Positions 1 to 10,784 of a stretch of DNA of 64,000 nt are shown here, piece by piece. Source of the DNA: Rhabditoides inermis (taxonomy: Eukaryota > Nematoda > Chromadorea > Rhabditida > Rhabditidae); assembly GCA_963966185.1 (NCBI GenBank), contig CAWZYM010000301.1, positions 248,001 through 312,000 of the forward strand, written 5' to 3'. The position numbers and the translations under genes are program-made. Position 1 is the stretch's first letter, and every line of letters begins with the position of its first letter. The notes under the pieces were generated by a model. The model had not been told where the DNA came from. It worked only from the letters and a program-made list of their open reading frames with translations, and searched no databases.

Positions 1-222
1 AGTTGTATATCACACAGTTTGTACTCAAGTACTTTGTACTTATACCAAGTATCAAGATTGTAGCTATAATATGAGCTGAGATATAAGCATGACCTTATTT
101 GGCGTATGCAAATGAGGTATAATTAGATAAGTTGTATACCAAACAGTTTGTACTCAAATATTTTGTCCTAATACCAAGTATGAAGATTGTAGCTACAATA
201 TGAGCTGAGATATAAACATGAG
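1..222. repeat. 129-bp tandem repeat, about 1.7 copies
   Basis: Positions 1-92 recur at 130-222 with about 10% mismatch, an offset of 129 bp. Both copies share the TTTGTACTCAA and AATATGAGCTGAGATATAA blocks. The octamer ATGCAAAT lies between them at 106-113. No coding potential is seen; the minus-strand frame at 95-283 is short and unsupported. Confidence 0.85.
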
Positions 223-243
223 ACGAACATGCGACGTGCGGCC

Positions 244-1016
244 GAAATATCGGCCAACGGCCGAAAAAACGGCCAACTTCCATTGAAAAAGGACGGTCAT
301 TGCACCATTTGGGTTCAAGGACCGGAAACTTTGAAAATTCGTAATAAATCGTAGAAAAGTGTTAGAGAGTCGAGACTAATCGAACGCATAGTGATACACG
401 TCTAGAATCACTGACAGTTCTCAGAATCTACCACGACTGAATCTGAAGACGTGGCGATCGTTCAAAAGTGCATAAAACCCTGCAGACCAAGAAATCGGCC
501 ACGAAGGAATCGACTTGGTTCTAATGAAGGGACTGAATTTGATCTTTTGCTGCACGAGAATCTAGGAACCAACGAACCAACTCATCTTCTAGTGCATCTT
601 AGACACATTTAGAATAAGTTTTGAACTTGTTTACTTTTTCGTTTACTTGTAGCATCAAAACTGACAGAGATACAAATTAACTGTATTTGGAGGTATGCAA
701 TTGAGGTGAAATACTAAAATTTAAATCACGATCTCTACCGTAGCCTAACTCTAAAAGGAGAACTCAGTAACTCAAAAACGAAGCATACTTTACATAGAAT
801 AATCATCGGTCAGATTCTATGTTCAAATGGCGAATTCTTAGTAAACCCCTATAAGGAGTTATGCAAATGAGCTGTCAGATAGAATCCTGCATCTCAAGTA
901 CCAACTGAGCTTGAGTCTGAAACCACATTCCAGTAGCTGTAGCGGGAAGCTCTGTGCAAATGAGGAACGACAAACACGCAGACACCATAGCAAATTTTAT
1001 AGGGGGAGGCGGTGGA
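244..1016 (+). repeat. 773-bp direct repeat, copy 1
   Basis: This matches 1127-1899 at a constant offset of 883 bp with no indel; a few differences sit near the left edge. It begins in a small CGGCCAACGGCCG-type palindrome and ends with the motif GACACCATAGCAAATTTTATAG followed by a G-rich stretch. An octamer ATGCAAAT lies at 861-868. The right end resembles the closing motif of the cores further along, so this is probably an older relative of the same element family. Function unknown. Confidence 0.9.
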
Positions 1017-1126
1017 AACTTCAAAAATTCAAAACTTAGATAAAATTCTGAAAATATTCATAGTAGATGATATGAGTGTACTGATCAATAAATTATGAAA
1101 TCCAACTCTCAATTGTGACATAAGCG
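1017..1126. other. 110-bp AT-rich spacer between direct repeats
   Basis: This is the only sequence between the two 773-bp copies. It is AT-rich, has no open frame of note and no similarity that I could see to the downstream units. It could be the remainder of an 883-bp tandem unit. Confidence 0.6.
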
Positions 1127-1899
1127 AAAATATCGGCCAACGGCCGAAATTTCGGCCAACTTCCATTGAAAAAAGACGGTCATTGCACCATTCGGGTTCA
1201 AGGACCGAAAACTTTGAAAATTCGTAATAAATCGTAGAAAAGTGTTAGAGAGTCGAGACTAATCGAACGCATAGTGATACACGTCTAGAATCACTGACAG
1301 TTCTCAGAATCTACCACGACTGAATCTGAAGACGTGGCGATCGTTCAAAAGTGCATAAAACCCTGCAGACCAAGAAATCGGCCACGAAGGAATCGACTTG
1401 GTTCTAATGAAGGGACTGAATTTGATCTTTTGCTGCACGAGAATCTAGGAACCAACGAACCAACTCATCTTCTAGTGCATCTTAGACACATTTAGAATAA
1501 GTTTTGAACTTGTTTACTTTTTCGTTTACTTGTAGCATCAAAACTGACAGAGATACAAATTAACTGTATTTGGAGGTATGCAATTGAGGTGAAATACTAA
1601 AATTTAAATCACGATCTCTACCGTAGCCTAACTCTAAAAGGAGAACTCAGTAACTCAAAAACGAAGCATACTTTACATAGAATAATCATCGGTCAGATTC
1701 TATGTTCAAATGGCGAATTCTTAGTAAACCCCTATAAGGAGTTATGCAAATGAGCTGTCAGATAGAATCCTGCATCTCAAGTACCAACTGAGCTTGAGTC
1801 TGAAACCACATTCCAGTAGCTGTAGCGGGAAGCTCTGTGCAAATGAGGAACGACAAACACGCAGACACCATAGCAAATTTTATAGGGGGAGGCGGTGGA
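1127..1899 (+). repeat. 773-bp direct repeat, copy 2
   Basis: This is the second copy of the 244-1016 segment. Unlike copy 1 it runs directly into a large GC hairpin (1899-1943). That is the same order, closing motif then GC hairpin, found at the end of every core from 3.8 kb onwards. The + strand frames at 1794-2064 cross the repeat end and the hairpins and look like chance. Confidence 0.9.
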
Positions 1900-2004
1900 C
1901 TAGCGGGCCGGAGGCTCGCTTCGCTCGCCTCCGGCCCGCTAGTGGCGGCGGCTTCGCCGCCGCACTGCGCTCCGAGGCTCGCGCGCCTTCGGCGCGCTCG
2001 CCTC
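1899..2004. repeat. cluster of three GC-rich hairpins
   Basis: There are three successive perfect palindromes. The first has a 17-bp stem (1899-1915 with 1927-1943) and an 11-nt loop. The second has an 8-bp stem (1945-1952 with 1956-1963) and loop TTC. The third has a 7-bp stem GCGCGCC (1981-1987) with GGCGCGC (1991-1997), loop TTC, plus an outer GAGGC/GCCTC pairing at 1974-1978 and 2000-2004. The block is very GC-rich in an AT-rich setting. The first stem starts with ACTAGCG, like the later unit hairpins. Confidence 0.9.
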
Positions 2005-2051
2005 TTCGCGTTAAATCATCAAATTTTCAAATCTGAACTCTACTATGGCTT

Positions 2052-2253
2052 TAGTACACGTTAGACATCGAAATCTCAAGTTTCGGAGTTGTTTACGTTT
2101 TTGTTTACTTGTTTACCTGACTTGTAAACATCTGATATGAACTTCCATCAAGTCTAGTACACTTTAAATATAAAACACTCCAGTTTCAGAGTTGTTTACA
2201 ACTTTGTTTACTAGTTTACCAAAAATGTTTACCTAAAATTTGTAATTATTTAC
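2052..2253. repeat. diverged tandem pair of about 103 bp
   Basis: TAGTACAC ... GAGTTGTTTAC at 2052-2096 recurs at 2155-2199, offset 103. Each copy is followed by runs of GTTTAC. It is old and degenerate. No coding role is apparent. Confidence 0.6.
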
Positions 2254-3773
2254 TTGTTACTTGTACTAGTTATGGACCTTCTTTCTTGAAAACCAACCGC
2301 GATATTAATTTTAGAACCCTTTTTTTTAAAAGACGAAAATTGAAAAAAAATATAATTAAAATTGAAACAGAAATCAAAAATCTGAAATAATTCATGAATA
2401 AAGGTATTACGGTAGTGATAATAAAATAGGAAAATCCAGGTGTCAACTCTCATCTAGACGAAAGTTACAGGGTCGTAAAGTGTTTGAAGTTTATGCTAAT
2501 TTATCTCAGGTGACATGTGAGAGGCGACAGGTGAGACGGTACCTGGCAGGTACTCAGAACCTAAGGTGTCATTGGTGCAAGGGATGAGATAATTAATCAT
2601 TTTTCTAAGAAGTTGAAACTTAGTTGTACTGTATTTTACGTTTTGCATCTTGCCTGATTGATCCTGTCAGCGGTCAATATGCTCAACTGCAAAAATGAGC
2701 CACATTTAGTTGAAAATCAAGGTTTTTTGAAAAAGTGAAATCCTTCTACAGTGAAGCGAAAAATCTGAAACTTTGTCAGTAAATATTAGTTTTTGAGTTA
2801 TGAATTACTGTGTAAAATCCAGGTCTCAACTCTTATGTAGTAAGGGATTGTAGTTGATCTAGTGAATCATGAAATATGATTTTTATTTTCAGTAATAGAG
2901 TTGAGCACACGTGTTTGTGTTGATTGTGTTATAGAGAGTAATTTACCATAAAAATTTGAAAAATTAATATTGAAAACGAAAGAAGTTATGATCAAAAATG
3001 TAAAATTTCTACGAAAATTGAATATTTTTATTTTGAAAACGGAATAAGTATTTTATTTGAAATTGAAATGGTGTGAACGGCCAAGTGTCTTCTATGTTCT
3101 GCTAAAGTTTGAAATTTTAGTCTTCAAAACTAACAAAGATATTCAAGGTTTTTGCGTTTTGCATCTTACGTGATTGATCCTGTCAGAAAATGAAAAATGC
3201 TGTAAAACTTTTTTGAACTGGTATTTGATAATGAAACTGTAAAATTGTAAATAACATACATGTTTTATGTTACTGTGCAAGTTTCATGAAAAAATATGAA
3301 GTTTGAAGGTAGGTTTACATAGAAGTGAAAAGAGTTGTTAGTGAACCCATTTAAGGAATTTAGATAGGAACCTATGCTAATGTGTGTCTGTTAAGAGTGA
3401 TTAGTTGATCTTAAGTTTGTAGTTTGAGTGTGAAAAGTTTCTTCAGTATTGAGTTATGTCCTTCTGAAATTTTGGAAATTCTATATAAACCCATATAAGA
3501 AGTTATCGGAATGAGTTCTAGTGACGTGTGTCAAGTCAATAAAGTGTGCTGAGTCTAAGTTTACAGTATTAGATTCACATCTTGAAACATGGACTGAGCA
3601 TATGGGTGAAAAGTTTTTCAGGCTATGTCAAGTTGTTAGTAAAGTCATACGGTAAGTAGAGCTGTGATTGTGAAAGTGAAACGATTGCATGCTGTCACAA
3701 AAAGAATGTTAAGTTTAGTGTATGAACTGTGAATGTGCAGTGTGACTTGAGTTATGTGCCCGGACATCCAGAC
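2254..3773. other. AT-rich flank without a recognisable gene
   Basis: No open frame here exceeds about 70 codons. A 33-bp block containing TGATTGATCCTGTCAG is duplicated at 2638-2670 and 3154-3186. Decayed versions of the AACCC-TATAAG-AGTTAT motif seen at 845-872 recur near 3337 and 3487, so the stretch probably holds an eroded third copy of the 883-bp-type unit, ending at the motif near 3774-3800. Confidence 0.5.
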
Positions 3774-4088
3774 AGACAACGACCATAGCAAATTTTATAT
3801 AGCCCTAGCCAGGGCGACTAGCGCGCTTCGCGCGCTAGAAATATAGGTAAAAAATAGATGAGAGAATTATCTATCGATTGATATATAGATTGACTTGATA
3901 TGTGCTCTGCAAGTGCTATTAGGAGCTGTGCTAGAAGTGCTGTTGTCAGTCTTCCAGTAGATGACTGATCTTTATTTATTTCCTTTTTTTAATTTTCAGT
4001 AATTTTAAATAATTAGAAAGTGTCACAGTCTATCTGGTTGATAGTATCTGGTTGACTGCTTTTCTACAGATGTATTTACTATGCTCAT
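3774..4088 (+). repeat. unit head 1: closing motif, linker, hairpin, spacer
   Basis: The motif ACGACCATAGCAAATTTTATA is followed by a linker that is itself a small palindrome (CCCT-AGCC-AGGG). The unit hairpin is at 3818-3838 (CTAGCGCGC, TTC, GCGCGCTAG). The spacer carries TCTATCGATTGATATATAGA, a GAGCTGTGCTAGAAGTGCT block and a pyrimidine-rich run ending in TTTTCAG. This is the first complete unit start in the window. Confidence 0.85.
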
Positions 4089-4690
4089 AGAAGGCGCTCC
4101 GGCACGCTCCGCTGTCAGAGCCTATCAGTTTATCAGTGATAAAAATAATAATATAATGATCACTGATACTGTTAAGTATGCATTCTCTCCTACTCTCTGA
4201 TCTTTTACTCTCTCGTATACACTTAGAGGGCGCTCCGGCACGATACGCGCGCCTCCGCGGTCAAAGCCGATCAGTAGAACAGTAATTATAATAATACATT
4301 GATCACTGATAGTGATATACATTTTTTTCCGACTCTCTGATCTTTTACTCTCTCGTATGAACATGGAGGGCGCTCCGGGCACGCTCCGCGCGCCTCCGCG
4401 GTCAAAACTGATCAGTAAATCAGTAATATTAAGAATATATTGATCACTGATACTGATATGCATTCTCTCCTACTCTCTGATCTTTCACTCTCTCGTATGC
4501 ACATAGAAAGCGCTCCGGCACGCTCCGCGCGCCTCCGCGGTCAAAGCCGATCAGTAGATCAGTAATTATAATAATATATTGAACACTGATACTGATATGC
4601 ATTCTTCCCTACTCTCTGATCTTTCACTCTCTCGTATGCACATAGAGGGCGCTCCGGCACACTCCGCGGTAAAGCCTATCAGAAGCTGGT
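4089..4690 (+). repeat. satellite A array, about 4.5 monomers
   Basis: Monomers are about 139 bp, built from a GC block (CGCTCCGGCACGCT..CGCGCGCCTCCGCGG), a dyad (two ATCAGT then two ACTGAT), a TGATCA site and a pyrimidine-rich half ending CTCTCTCGTATGCACATAGA. Minus-strand frame 4125-4463 is a read-through of monomers with no independent support. Confidence 0.9.
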
Positions 4691-4758
4691 TGACAATTTT
4701 TATTTATTAGAGATACAGATATAATTTATAGTTATCACTGGTCTTATATTATGAAATC

Positions 4759-4805
<47 letters not shown>

Positions 4806-4824
4806 GAAAGAGAGAGCGAGAGAG

Positions 4825-4872
<48 letters not shown>

Positions 4873-4910
4873 GAAAGATAGAGAGAGAAAGACGAAAGAT
4901 AGAGAGAGAT

Positions 4911-4953
<43 letters not shown>

Positions 4954-4994
4954 GAAAAAAGAGGGATGAGAAAAGGAGAGGGATGAGAAAAGAA
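4691..4994 (+). repeat. array end and (GA)n tract
   Basis: A terminal half-monomer (GCTGGTTGACAATTTTTATTTATTAG) leads into about 200 bp of GA repeats with interspersed GACGAAAGA. Serine-leucine or arginine-glutamate frames here are microsatellite translations. Confidence 0.9.
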
Positions 4995-5850
4995 GGTTAC
5001 ATAGTATTTCGCCTCGCCTCACTTCCCTGATTGAATATAGAATGACGTGAGTGCATATAGTAATGTTTTATTGTATTTGCTAAGAAAATATAATTCGCAC
5101 AGTTTGTGGAGTGTGGTGAGCTGTTTCGTAGTGCATGGTGCTGTTCTCGCTCATTTGCACAATTTACTGTTTCTTTCTCTAACAGCAGACAGACTGGCAG
5201 CTGGCGCACTCTCACCTCGCCACACTCTCTCGTCGCGGGGCAATAAAACAACGTCGATTAGAGGAACTCAATTGATAGCGAGCGTCAGAGGTCACAAAAA
5301 GATGCAAATTTTGGTAGAAGTGTAGTGGCCACCTAATTGCATGTTGTAGTAAAGGGAGACCTTACACGGTTGCCTAGTTTTCTTGAACAGCCCGCGACAA
5401 CTGTTTGGTGCCGCCTCGCCTCGAATAAATCACTTCGTGAAAGGAAACCAGGAGGAGTTATAAAAAGATTACGGGCAGATTTGTAGATTAGGAAGTGTAG
5501 AGGAGTGACGTCGAAACCGTTTCTCGATAGCTGAAATCTGCGATTCGCAGTAATCGTTCTTGTAAGGTCTACTTGCCGCAGCCGATTCGTCAGTGACCCG
5601 TCTCTTCATCTGACACACTATCTCGCCTCTTTTCTGTCTGACGCTCTCTGATTACGCGCTATTTCGTCAGACTTTCTTGAGCTTATAGCTCCGCGGATAT
5701 GAGAGATAAAAGGGTGGAGGTTTAAATTGAGCATCTACAGATCAAGGGCTTTGCGGCAATATCAAATTTAGCGAAATCCATAGAGCCGTGGCGCAGGGAA
5801 AACCATGTACGGATGTACACCATAAGACATTTAGACAGAGCGGCGCAGCG
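4995..5850 (+). repeat. core 1 (tail type I), hairpin lost
   Basis: This core shares GGTTACATAGTATTTCGCC, the GCGGGGCAATAAA block, TATAAAAAG, the CTGCGATTCGCAG palindrome and GAGCTTATAGCTC with all cores. Its last 150 bp (TTGAGCATCTACAGATC ...) differ from the common tail and match only core 4. The expected hairpin and first part of the next head are missing, and the core runs straight into the GTGCTCTAGAAGTGCT block. Confidence 0.85.
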
Positions 5851-6025
5851 GTGCTCTAGAAGTGCTGTTAGGAGCTGTGCTAGAAGTGCTGTTGTCAGTT
5901 TTTCAGTAGATGACTGATCTTTATTTAGTTCTTTTTTTTCAGTAGTTTTTGATAATTAGAAAGTGTCACAGTCTATCAGTTTCTGGTTGACAGTATCTGG
6001 TTGACTGCTTTTTCACAGATGTATT
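5851..6025 (+). repeat. truncated unit head without hairpin
   Basis: This begins inside the spacer at the AGAAGTGCTGTTAGGAGCTGTG block; about 85 bp including the hairpin are absent compared with other heads. The pyrimidine run and CAGTCTATCAGTTTCTGGTTGAC are kept. Confidence 0.8.
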
Positions 6026-7325
6026 TACTATGCTCATAGAAGGCACTCCGGCACCCTCCGCGGTCAGATCCTATCAGTAGATCAGTAATAAAAATAATAA
6101 TATGATGATCACTGATACTGATATGCATTCTCTCCTATTCTCTGATCTTTTACTCTTTCGTATGCACATAGAGGGCGCTCCGGCACGCTTCGCGCGCCTC
6201 TGCGGTCAAAGCAGTTCAGTAGATGAGTAATTATAACAATATGATGATCACTGTAACTGATATGCATTTTCTGCGACTATCTGATTTTTTACTCTCTCGT
6301 ATGCACATAAAGGGCGCTCCGGCACGCTTCGCGCGCCTCCGCGGTCAAAGTCGATCAGTAGATCAGTAATGATAAGAATATACTGATCACTGATACTGAT
6401 ATGCATTTTCTCCTACTCTCTGATCTTTCACTTTCTCGTATGCACATAGAAAACGCTCCGGCACGCTCCGCGCGCCTCCGCGGTCAAAGTATATCAGTAG
6501 ATCAGTAATAGTAAAAATATATTGATCACTGCTACTGATAAGAATTTTTTCCGACTCTCTGATCGTTCACCTTCTTGTATGCACATAGAAAACGCTCCGG
6601 CACGCTCCGCGCGCCTCCGCGGTCAAAGTATATCAGTAGATCAGTAATAGTAAAAATATATTGATCACTGCTACTGATATGAATTTTCTCCGACTCTCTG
6701 ATCGTTCACTTTCTCGTATGCACATAGAAAGCGCTCCGGCACGCTTCGCGCGCCTCCGCGGTCAAAGCTGATCAGCAGATGAGTAATTATAATAATATAT
6801 TGATCACTGTAACTGAAATGCATTTTCTGCGACTATCTGATTTTTTTACTCTCTCGTATGCACATAGAGGGCGCTCCGGCACGCTTCGCGCGCCTCCGCG
6901 GTTAAAGTCGATCAGTAGATCAGTAATGATAAGAATATATTGATCACTGATACTGATATGCATTTTCTCCTACTCTCTTATCGTTCACTTTCTCGTATGC
7001 ACATAGAAAGCGCTCCGGCACGCTTCGCGCGCCTCCGCGGTCAAAGTATATCAGTATATCAGTAATAAGAAGAATATATTGATCACTGCTACTGATATGA
7101 ATTTTCTCCGACTCACTGATCGTTCACTTTCTCGTATGCACGTAGAGGGCGCCCAGGCACGCTTCGCGCGCCTCCGCGGTCAAAGTCGATCAGTAGATCA
7201 GTAATTATAATAAAACATTGATCACTGATACTGATATGCATTTTCTCCGACTCTCTGATTTTTTACTCTCTCGTATGCACATAGAGGGCGCTCTGGCACA
7301 GTCCGCGGTAAAAGCCTATCAGTAG
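6026..7325 (+). repeat. satellite A array, about 9 monomers
   Basis: Family A monomers with sub-variants. Adjacent pairs near 6435-6710 share the same AAACGCTCCGG and TATATCAGTAGATCAGTAATAG markers, which suggests local tandem duplication. It ends with a GCTCTGGCACAGTCCGCGG half-monomer. Confidence 0.9.
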
Positions 7326-7472
7326 CTGGTTGACATTTTTTTTATTTTTAGAGCTACATATATAATTTATAGTTATCACTGGTTTTATATTATAAAAATT
7401 ATACGAGCGAGAGAGAAAGAGAAAGAGAGAGAAAGAGAAAAAGACGAAAGACGAAAGAGAGAGAAGAAAGAA

Positions 7473-7536
<64 letters not shown>

Positions 7537-7577
7537 GAAAAAAGAGGGATGAGAAAAGGAGATGGATGAGAAAAGGA
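7326..7577 (+). repeat. array end and (GA)n tract
   Basis: Terminal half-monomer, then a GA tract with GAAAGAGAAA and GACGAAA interruptions (about 7408-7560). The minus-strand frame here is low complexity. Confidence 0.9.
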
Positions 7578-8444
7578 GGTTACATAGTATTTCGCCTCGC
7601 CTCACTTTCCTGATTGAATATAGAATGACGTGAGTGCATATAGTAATGTTTTATTGTATTTGCTAAAAAAATATAATTCGCACAGTTTGTTGGAGTGTGG
7701 TGAGCTGTTTCGTAGTGCATGGTGATATTCTCGCTCATTTGCACATTATACTGTTTCTTTCTCTAACAGCAGACAGACTGGCAGCTGGCGCACTCTCACC
7801 TCGCCACACTCTCTCGTCGCGGGGCAATAAAACAACGTCGATTTGAGGAATTTAATTGATAGCGGGCGTCAGAGGTCACAAAAAGATTCAAATTTTGGTA
7901 GAAATGTAGTGGCCACCTCTATGCATGTTGTAGTAAAGGGAGATGTTACACGGTTGCCTAGTTTTCTTGAACAGCCCGCGACAATTGTTTGGTGTCGCCT
8001 CGCCTCGATTAAATCACTTCGTGAAAGGAAACCAGGAGGAGTTATAAAAAGATTACGGGCAGATTTGTAGATTAGGAAGTTTAGAGGAGTGACGTCAAAA
8101 CCGTTTCTCGAAAGCTGGAGTCTGCGATTCGCAGTACTCGTTCTTGTAAGGCCTACTCGATGCAACCGTTCAACAACCTACCCGTCTCCTCGCCTCACAT
8201 ACTATTTCGCTGCTTTTCTGTCTGACGCTCTCTGATTACGCGCTATTTCGTCGGACTTTCTCGAGCTTATAGCTCCGCGGATATGAGAGATATGATAACA
8301 TAAAGATTTTGGGAGCATATCCAGACCGAGGGCTTTACAGCCATACCAAATTTAGCCGGATCCATGCATCGGTGGCCTTTGTGGAGCCATGTATGGACGG
8401 ACACCATAGGGCATTTTGCACATACAGGCGCAGCGGCGCTGCGA
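7578..8444 (+). repeat. core 2 (tail type II)
   Basis: The body is standard with a perfect CRE-like TGACGTCA at 8090-8097. The tail after GAGAGATA is unique (GATAACATAAAGATTTTGGG ...) but ends in the common GGACGGACACCATAGGGCATTTT. The linker contains a CGCAGCG/CGCTGCG palindrome. A minus-strand open frame at 7869-8165 belongs to the recurrent core frame discussed in the findings. Confidence 0.85.
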
Positions 8445-8726
8445 CTAGCGCGCTTCGCGCGCTAGAAATATAGGTATAAAATAGAGGAGAAAATTATCTA
8501 TCGATTGATATATAGAGTGACTTGATATGTGCTCTGGAAGTGCTATTAGGAGCTGTGCTAGAAGTGCTGTTGTCAGTCTTTCAATAGATGACTGATCTTT
8601 ATTTATTTCCTTTTTTTCAGTACTTAGTTTCAAATATTTAGAAAGTGTCACAGTCTATCAGTATCTGGTTGATAGTATCTGCTTGACTGCTTATCTACAG
8701 ATGTTATATTTACTATGCTCATAGAA
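8445..8726 (+). repeat. unit hairpin (8445-8465) and head spacer
   Basis: Perfect 9-bp stem with TTC loop, then a standard spacer including GTGCTCTGGAAGTGCTATTAG and the pyrimidine/CAG block. The AT-rich minus-strand frame at 8445-8651 is an artefact of this spacer. Confidence 0.9.
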
Positions 8727-9560
8727 AGCGATCCGGGCACGCTCCGCGCGCCTCCACGGTCAAAGTATATCAGTAGATCGATAATTATAATAAAACATTG
8801 ATCACTGCTACGGATATGCATTTTCTCTTACTCTCTGATCTTTCACTTTCTCGTATGCACATAAAAGCGCTCCGGCACGCTTCGCGCGCCTCCGCGGTCA
8901 AAGCCGATCAGTAGATCAGTAATTATACTGATCTATTGATCACTGATACTGATATGCATTTTCTTCTACTCCCTGATAATTTACTCTCTCGTATGCACAT
9001 GGAGGGCGCTCCGGCACGCTCCGCGCGCCTCCGCGGTCAAAGTCTATCAGTAGATCAGTAATAATAAGAATATATTGATCACTGTTACTGATATGCATTC
9101 TCTCCGACTCTCTGATATTTCACTCTTTCGGATGCACATAGGAGGCGCTCCGGCACGCTTCGCGCGCCTCCGCGGTCGAAGTCTATCAGTAGATCAGTAA
9201 TAATAAGAATATATTGATCACTGTTACTGATATGTATTCTCTTCGACTCTCTGATATTTCACTCTCTCGGATGCACATAGGAGGCGCTCCGGCACGCTTC
9301 GCGCGCCTCCGCGGTCAAAGTCTATCAGTAGATCAGTAATAAAGCGAATATATTGATCACTGTTACTGATATGCATTCTCTCCGACTCTCTGATATTTCA
9401 CTCTATCGGATGCACATAGGAGGCGCTCCGGCACGCTCCGCGCGCCTCCGCGTTAAAACTCTATCAGTAGATCAGTAAATATAATAATACATTGTTCACT
9501 GATACATATATGCATTTTCTTATACTCTCTGATCTTTCACTTTCTCGTCATAAAATAACT
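8727..9560 (+). repeat. satellite A array, about 6 monomers
   Basis: Three consecutive monomers (about 9060-9430) are nearly identical and share GATGCACATAGGAGG, a recent local amplification. The last monomer degenerates at CTTTCTCGTCATAAAATAACT and passes into family B. Confidence 0.9.
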
Positions 9561-10784
9561 ACTCTCGCCTACTTACGATCATAGATAGCCGCTCCGCGCG
9601 CCTCCGCGGTCAAATTCTATCAGTAGCTGGTTGACAATGATTAGTTATCACGGATCTAATATTATAAAATCTCTACTCTCGCTCATGATCACAGACAGCC
9701 GCTTCGCGCGCCTCCGCGGTAAAATTCTATCAGTAGCTGGTTGACAATAATTAGTTAACACGGATCTAATATTATGAAATCTCTACTCTCGCCTTTGATC
9801 ACAGACAGCCGCTTCGCGCGCCTCCGCGGTCAAATTCTATCAGTAGCTGGTTGACAATGATTAGTTATCACGGATCTAATAGTATAAAATCTCTACTCTC
9901 GCCTTTGATCACAGACAGCCGCTCCGCGCGCCTCAGCGGTCAAACTCTATCAGTAGCTGGTTTACAATGATTAGTTATCACGGATCTAATAGTATAAAAT
10001 CTCTACTCTGGCCTTTGATCACAGACAGCCGCTCCGCGCGCCTCAGCGGTCAAATTCTATCAGTAACTGGTTGACAATTATTAGTTATCACGGATCTATT
10101 ATCATAAAATATCTACTCTCGCCTTTGATCACAGACAGACGCTCCGCGCGCCTCAGCGGTCAAACTCTATCAGTAGCTGGTTGACAATGATTAGTTATCA
10201 CGGATCTAATATTATAAAATCTCTACTCTCGCCTATGATCACAGACAGCCGCTTCGCGCGCCTCCGCGGTCAAATTCTATCAGTAGCTGGTTGACAATAA
10301 TTAGTTAACACGGATCTAATATTATGAAATCTCTACTCTCGCCTTTGATCACAGACAGCCGCTTCGCGCGCCTCCGCGGTCAAATTCTATCAGTAGCTGG
10401 TTGACAATGATTAGTTATCACGGATCTAATAGTATAAAATCTCTACTCTCGCCTTTGATCACAGACAGCCGCTCCGCGCGCCTCAGCGGTCAAACTCTAT
10501 CAGTAGCTGGTTGACAATGATTAGTTATCACGGATCTAATAGTATAAAATCTCTACTCTCGCCTTTGATCACAGACAGCCGCTCCGCGCGCCTCAGCGGT
10601 CAAATTCTATCAGTAACTGGTTGACAATTATTAGTTATCACGGATCTAATATCATAAAATATCTACTCTCGCCTTTGATCACAGACAGACGCTCCGCGCG
10701 CCTCAGCGGTCAAACTCTATCAGTAGCTGGTTGACAATGATTAGTTATCACGGATCTAATATTATAAAATCTCTACTCTCGCCT
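9561..10784 (+). repeat. satellite B array with 5-monomer higher-order repeat
   Basis: Ten or so 110-bp monomers: TCTACTCTCGCC, GATCACAGACAGCCGC, the GC block, CTATCAGTAGCTGGTTGACAATGA, TTAGTTATCACGGATCTAAT. CTCTACTCTC-type starts fall every 110 bp from 9671 to 10771. Markers repeat at 550 bp (about 9671-10220 against 10221-10770), a 5-mer higher-order repeat. The last monomer is fused directly to core 3 at a shared TCGCCT, without a GA tract. Confidence 0.92.

Noticed and set aside
1185..1210. tRNA-derived SINE promoter (B-box-like GGGTTCAAGGACC)
   Set aside because: Only a partial match to the B box, with no A box at proper spacing and no cloverleaf.
244..1899. LTR retrotransposon or solo-LTR pair from the 773-bp direct repeats
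   Set aside because: Only 110 bp lies between the copies, there is no primer binding site, polypurine tract, target-site duplication or coding sequence, and the ends are not TG...CA in a convincing way.
4744..5022. Serine-leucine and arginine-glutamate rich frames at GA or CT tracts throughout
   Set aside because: Direct translation of dinucleotide repeats in whichever frame lacks stops; length follows tract length and differs between duplicates.
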